Of a DNA stretch of 16,346 nt, positions 13,099 through 16,346 are shown piece after piece. Source of the stretch: Prevotellaceae bacterium UBA1710 (GTDB lineage: Bacteria; Bacteroidota; Bacteroidia; Bacteroidales; Bacteroidaceae); assembly GCA_002317355.1 (NCBI GenBank), contig DCJC01000085.1, positions 22,162 to 38,507 of the forward strand. The letters run 5' to 3'. The notes beneath the pieces are model-generated. The model saw nothing but the letters and a program-made list of their open reading frames with translations. It was not told the origin of the DNA and did no database searches. A program made the position numbers and the translations under genes. The first letter of the stretch is position 1, and every line of letters begins with the position of its first letter.

Positions 13099-13890
13099 AT
13101 GAATAAACATTATTTTTTGCTCCCTCTGCTGGTGCTCTCTTTCTTGTCTTTCAATGTGATATTCACATCGTGTAATGACGAGGAGGAAAGAACTCGTCTG
13201 TCGAAAGAAGAGAAAGAAAAACTCAGGATAGAAGACTCGCTCGCCTTGAAGATTGGAATACTTCCAACCTCAGATTGTGATGCTATTAGATTTGCAGATT
13301 CCCTACATATATTTGATTCTCTTGGCGTAGATGTAAATCTTCGTCGTTACAATGCCCTTTCCGAGTGCCGCATTGCCTTGAAATTTAACCTTGTCGAAGG
13401 TGCAGTCGTTGATAGCGCATTGGCTGAAGTTATAAGGGATAAGGACTCTGTAAGTCTTATGCTGGGCCCTTCCACCTCCCTTTCCTGGAAGATGATAACC
13501 TCAAAGAAGTCGCGTATCGTGAGGACAGAGCAGTTGGTCGATAAGATTGTTGCTGCTGATAGTCATGGATATTCCCATAAGTATGCAGATATTATTGCTG
13601 ATAGTCTGCAGAAGAAGCAAAAGACGGTGTATATCCTTCAATGTGAGGATTTGAACGTTCGTACAAAGATGCTTTCAATGGGTAATGTCGATGCCGCTCT
13701 CTTACCAGAACCTTTTGCTACATCTGCCATTAAAGCAGGTGGAAAAGTGCTTAGAGACTATTCTTCTCAGCCTAAGGGCGTGTATGCTTTCAGAAACAAG
13801 GCTTTGAGCGATAAGAGAATAAAGAAGCAATATGAATTGTTCCTTAAGGGACTTGCAATTGCAAAGGATAGTTTGGAAAGAAGGAGATAG
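13099..13890 (+). CDS. Lipoprotein with NMT1/SsuA-like substrate-binding fold, 263 aa
   Basis: The N-terminus MNKHYFLLPLLVLSFLSFN is a signal sequence ending in a lipobox (IFTSC, Cys25). The residues after Cys, NDEEERT, resemble the acidic lipoprotein export signal of Bacteroidetes, so display on the outer face of the outer membrane is possible. From residue about 50 the protein has the type 2 periplasmic-binding pattern: an opening strand KIGILPTSDCDAIRFAD, then GVDVNLRRYN, EGAVVDSALAE, and late in the chain VDAALLPEPFATSA, typical of nitrate/taurine/thiamine-precursor binding proteins. No ABC permease or ATPase is nearby, so transport is not implied. The ligand is unknown. The TPR gene starts 3 nt after its stop. 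Its promoter is consensus and almost touches the ATG, an unusual leaderless design. Confidence 0.8.
   Translation: MNKHYFLLPLLVLSFLSFNVIFTSCNDEEERTRLSKEEKEKLRIEDSLALKIGILPTSDCDAIRFADSLHIFDSLGVDVNLRRYNALSECRIALKFNLVEGAVVDSALAEVIRDKDSVSLMLGPSTSLSWKMITSKKSRIVRTEQLVDKIVAADSHGYSHKYADIIADSLQKKQKTVYILQCEDLNVRTKMLSMGNVDAALLPEPFATSAIKAGGKVLRDYSSQPKGVYAFRNKALSDKRIKKQYELFLKGLAIAKDSLERRR
13881..13886 (+). promoter_or_regulatory. Shine-Dalgarno-like AAGGAG before the TPR gene
   Basis: AAGGAG lies 7 nt upstream of ATG 13894, inside the last codons of the lipoprotein gene. SD sequences are uncommon in Bacteroidetes, and here the site supports ATG 13894 as the start and translation of the second gene after termination of the first. 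Confidence 0.5.
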
Positions 13891-13893
13891 AGT

Positions 13894-15996
13894 ATGTTTG
13901 ATGCACTGAAAAACGGTCAGCTTGGACTTGCTTTGAAGATGATGAAGCAATATGTGGACGCATGTCCTGATGTGAGTTTTTCATCACGATATGAATCTGT
14001 AGTCCAGGACTATTCCTATATGCTTCGTTTTCTTTCTGATGGATATAAAGACCCTGAGAGAGAAAAGCTTCACGATGATATGATTGTGAAGGCTTACCGT
14101 CTTTGTCAGGATCTCACTAAGCATCAGAAAATACTTGCTGACTCAGCACTCCTGAATTTACAGAAAGGATTAGCTGGCAAAGAAACAAATGCGGCTAAAA
14201 TCATTGAGGCACTCCGTGATAAGACTCTTGATGCGAAACAGCATTATGAGGTGTTGAGCAATGCCTTTATCTCAATCTTCCTTTCGGAAAACTGGCGTGA
14301 GCAAGAACAGCGTCTTTGGACTGCATATCTTATTTCTTCTGATACAGATGTTGCTGATGCTCAAGTGCTTGTGTCAGCAATAATGCTTAGCTGTATGCTT
14401 GGCTATTGCATAGAGAAATACAAAACCTTGTGCTATGTCTATATGACAGCTGAGCAATCCCTTATCCGTGAGCGTGCGCTTGTAGGGTGGGTATGGTGCT
14501 ACAAGGAAAGCGACTCATCGTTTCAAAAGGATTTCGATACTCAGAACGATATTGTGCAGCATATGCTGATGGATGATAGTACTTGTACTGCGGTTGTCGA
14601 AATGCTGATGCAGGTCATCAAGTGTACTGAGGCTGAGAAAGATCACAAGACTATAGAAAAGGAGATAATGCCTGATATTCTCAAGGGAAATCCTGTCAAG
14701 TTCACATCCAAGGATGGATTTATAGAGAAGGATGATTCACTCGACGATATCCTTAATCCGGGCGAGAAGGAACTTGCCATGGAGAAGATGGAGCAGGGCA
14801 TTCAGAGAATGAGCAATATGCAGAAGGCAGGCTCTGATATCTTCTATGCAGGGTTCAGGCAGATGAAGAGGTATCCGTTCTTCTATAAGATTGTAAACTG
14901 GTTTATGCCATTCGATAGCGAGAATCCTGACTTGGGTGATGCTATTCTTATGGATGAAGACCTTAAGGCTATGGCAAGGCTATGTGCTGGTCCTGCAATG
15001 TGCAATTCTGACAGATACTCATTTATCCTTGCGATTAAGAGTATCATCCATAGTCTTCCGGAAAATGTCCGTGAAGCTATGAAAGAAGGGCAGATGAAGA
15101 TGGCAGGAATGGATGCTTCGTTTGATATTATGGAAGAACCTGCCTATATCCGCAGGATGTATCTTCAGGATCTCTACCGATTCTTCACTCTTAGTCCGCA
15201 GGTGAAGATGCCTAATGTCTTCGATAGTACCTCGTGGGTAGTGGCATTTGTTCGGAATTTCGTGGAGATGTCAAAGCATTCAGTCGAGATGTCAAAGCAT
15301 CTTCTCAGGCATGGCAAACTGACGGATGCATATAATCTTCTGCTTTGCGTTGATGAATCAGAAGAAAGGTGTCTTTTGCTTGCAGCCATCGAGCAGAAAA
15401 AGGGTGGGGATGCTTCTGTTTATTATGAGGAGGCATTGGAGTATAATCCTAACTCAATACCAGCGCTCAAGGGACTTATAAGATGTTGTCTGCAAGTGGG
15501 TAGGCCTGATGCTGTCGTGTATTGTAAGAAGCTATGCGAACTGTCCCCAGGCTTCTCTAACGATATGAATCTGTGTCATGCCTATATCATCGATGGAATG
15601 GCAGAAGAGCATCTGAACGACATCTACCGTCTCGACTTCGAGCATCCTGACGATCCTAAGGTGAAGCGACTCCTTGCATGGGCATTGCTATGTGTTGGTC
15701 GTTTTGAGAAGGCAGAGGAAATGTATCAGCGTCTTCTTGAAGGCAAATGGGGCGAGGTGACAAGAAATGACTATCTGAGTGTCATCGACCTATACTTCGT
15801 CTCTGGCGACATGAAGAAATGCATAGAGTCATGTCATCGTTTCATGAATGTCTATCCCCTTGAGAGTGACGGTTTTGAGGGAAAGTGGAAGGAATTATAC
15901 TCAATCTTGAAAGCAGAGTTCAGCCAACTTTCCTTCTATCATATGTATAACCTTTCGGACATCTCAATCTTGGTCGATGCCGTGATGTGTGCGTAA
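13894..15996 (+). CDS. TPR-containing cytoplasmic protein of unknown role, 700 aa
   Basis: There is no signal peptide or membrane segment, so it is probably cytoplasmic. The chain is all-helical in character. Residues about 470-660 show TPR-like units (DAYNLLLCVDESEERCLLLA, SVYYEEALEYNPNSIPALKG, VKRLLAWALLCVGRFEKAEE, DLYFVSGDMKKCIESCHR). The N-terminal 450 residues match no domain I recognise. At about residues 457-470 a 21-bp tandem duplication gives VEMSKHS-VEMSKHL. The start is ATG 13894, preceded by AAGGAG. It is coupled to the lipoprotein gene (3-nt gap) in a two-gene unit divergent from radA. TPRs suggest a scaffold for protein-protein contacts; with a lipoprotein upstream, a direct physical partnership across the membrane is not obvious. 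Confidence 0.85.
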   Translation: MFDALKNGQLGLALKMMKQYVDACPDVSFSSRYESVVQDYSYMLRFLSDGYKDPEREKLHDDMIVKAYRLCQDLTKHQKILADSALLNLQKGLAGKETNAAKIIEALRDKTLDAKQHYEVLSNAFISIFLSENWREQEQRLWTAYLISSDTDVADAQVLVSAIMLSCMLGYCIEKYKTLCYVYMTAEQSLIRERALVGWVWCYKESDSSFQKDFDTQNDIVQHMLMDDSTCTAVVEMLMQVIKCTEAEKDHKTIEKEIMPDILKGNPVKFTSKDGFIEKDDSLDDILNPGEKELAMEKMEQGIQRMSNMQKAGSDIFYAGFRQMKRYPFFYKIVNWFMPFDSENPDLGDAILMDEDLKAMARLCAGPAMCNSDRYSFILAIKSIIHSLPENVREAMKEGQMKMAGMDASFDIMEEPAYIRRMYLQDLYRFFTLSPQVKMPNVFDSTSWVVAFVRNFVEMSKHSVEMSKHLLRHGKLTDAYNLLLCVDESEERCLLLAAIEQKKGGDASVYYEEALEYNPNSIPALKGLIRCCLQVGRPDAVVYCKKLCELSPGFSNDMNLCHAYIIDGMAEEHLNDIYRLDFEHPDDPKVKRLLAWALLCVGRFEKAEEMYQRLLEGKWGEVTRNDYLSVIDLYFVSGDMKKCIESCHRFMNVYPLESDGFEGKWKELYSILKAEFSQLSFYHMYNLSDISILVDAVMCA
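15262..15303 (+). repeat. 21-bp tandem duplication within the TPR gene
   Basis: GTGGAGATGTCAAAGCATTC (15262 on) recurs as GTCGAGATGTCAAAGCATCT (15283 on). The two 21-nt units share 15 consecutive bases (GAGATGTCAAAGCAT) and keep the frame, duplicating the heptapeptide VEMSKHx. Confidence 0.85.
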
Positions 15997-16000
15997 GCTA

Positions 16001-16094
16001 CTGTTTACGTGCTTGTTTTGGGCTCAGTGCCGTGAAAATATAGTGTGTACTTTGTGTACCTTCGATTTTAAAAAAGGCTCGCGATTTATAGTGA
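16001..16094 (+). repeat. Conserved post-stop segment, copy B (3' of TPR gene)
   Basis: It starts 5 nt after the TPR stop with TGTTTACGTG and runs through GTGAAAATATAGTGTG, TTCGATTTTAAAAAAGG and CGATTTATAGTGA into the heptamer hairpin. It parallels the - strand segment after the DUF4491 stop (2534-2453) block by block, with about 12 extra nt in the middle (near 16048-16060). Confidence 0.65.
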
Positions 16095-16164
16095 GGAGTT
16101 AGGAATGAGGAGTTCTTCTTCCGCATGGGATAACTCCTCACTGCTAACTCCTAACTCCTCATTA
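16091..16164. repeat. Heptamer-repeat hairpin element, copy B
   Basis: The left arm is GTGAGGAGTTAGGAATGAGG and the right arm TAACTCCTCACTGCTAACTC plus further CTAACTCC units. The loop is TTCTTCTTCCGCATGGGA. It has the same layout as 2379-2452 and 11510-11586. Here it lies between the convergent TPR gene and smalltalk-like ORF and may serve as a shared 3' structure. Confidence 0.8.
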
Positions 16165-16165
16165 A

Positions 16166-16255
16166 TTACATACAACTCGTTACTCCGAGAGTTGTTGCTA
16201 TCGCTGTGAGAATACTTGCCAGCGTCTGCAGAATGAATTTCCAAGTTTGAACCAG
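16166..16255 (-). CDS. Smalltalk-like micro-ORF, ~29 aa, no canonical start codon
   Basis: The - strand frame ending at 16166 reads QTWKFILQTLASILTAI and then ATTLGVTSCM. The W-K near the start, the hydrophobic ILTAIATTLG and the terminal VTSC are the hallmarks of the ~30-aa Bacteroidetes family named smalltalk, whose function is unknown. The frame is open from a stop at 16294, but between there and the conserved Trp (16243-16241) it contains no ATG, GTG or TTG. A CTG at 16255 would give the typical length (MVQTWKF...); an ATG at 16275 is out of frame. It is therefore either a non-AUG-initiated gene or a relic with a lost start. Family members often lie near HU-like and amidase genes; nothing of that kind is within the window. 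The 16256-16346 flank shows no other gene. Confidence 0.55.
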   Translation of the reverse strand: MVQTWKFILQTLASILTAIATTLGVTSCM

Positions 16256-16346
16256 AATGTATTTTGTAACATATTGATAATCAATAACAAATTATCGTTG
16301 GTTTAATGTAATGATACCAAAATGTTCCCAAGTATATGTAAAGCCA

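Noticed and set aside
16256..16346. A promoter for the smalltalk-like ORF (TAATTTG near 16290)
   Set aside because: The box lacks one T of TAnnTTTG and the nearest TTTG is about 23 bp away, outside the usual spacing, so support is too weak.

Overview
The window looks like a chromosomal segment of a Bacteroidales bacterium, most probably Prevotella in the broad sense. The evidence is: promoters of the Bacteroidetes type (TTTG about 19-21 bp upstream of TAnnTTTG); starts without Shine-Dalgarno sequences; family-restricted genes (a DUF4491-type membrane protein and a smalltalk-like micro-ORF); a MaeB-type malic enzyme fused to a phosphotransacetylase-like domain; pyruvate phosphate dikinase; and a lipoprotein whose Cys is followed by acidic residues. 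No rRNA, tRNA, CRISPR array, transposase or phage gene was found. Most of the window is core chromosome.

Layout. Positions 1-1619 hold the 3' part of ppdK on the + strand. A 350-nt spacer follows with a long inverted repeat and two terminators. Then comes a 57-aa rubredoxin on the - strand (1971-2144). A probable - strand unit runs hemolysin III-like protein (4359-3703), LuxR-type regulator with a degenerate receiver (3691-3059), and DUF4491 membrane protein (2843-2535). A second - strand pair is a secreted Gly-rich protein (7173-5242) and, 3 nt downstream, a LytTR response regulator (5238-4477). An acyl-CoA synthetase-like AMP-binding enzyme (9018-7387) and radA-maeB (12977-9176) follow, all on the - strand. 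Divergent from radA on the + strand are a lipoprotein with a periplasmic-binding-protein fold (13099-13890) and, 3 nt later, a 700-aa TPR protein (13894-15996). A degenerate-looking smalltalk-like micro-ORF lies on the - strand at the right edge.

Function. PpdK and malic enzyme both act at the pyruvate/PEP/malate node. Rubredoxin is a small electron carrier. RadA serves recombinational repair. The LytTR pair and the lipoprotein-TPR pair are tightly coupled two-gene units whose roles cannot be read from the sequence.

The most unusual content is non-coding. (i) Three copies of a hairpin element are built from TTAGGAG/TAACTCC-like heptamers. Two of them adjoin a second conserved segment of about 80-95 nt that starts just after a stop codon. 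(ii) A C5/G5-type palindromic repeat family has five half-elements. Two of these form an inverted pair inserted in frame in the linker of the LuxR regulator, and another appears to serve as a terminator. (iii) Three genes have a -7 promoter box only 4-8 nt before the start codon, implying leaderless or nearly leaderless mRNAs. (iv) A 46-bp palindrome with a TTGTACAA site in each arm lies upstream of the secreted protein/LytTR unit. No complete new defence or mobile system was identified.
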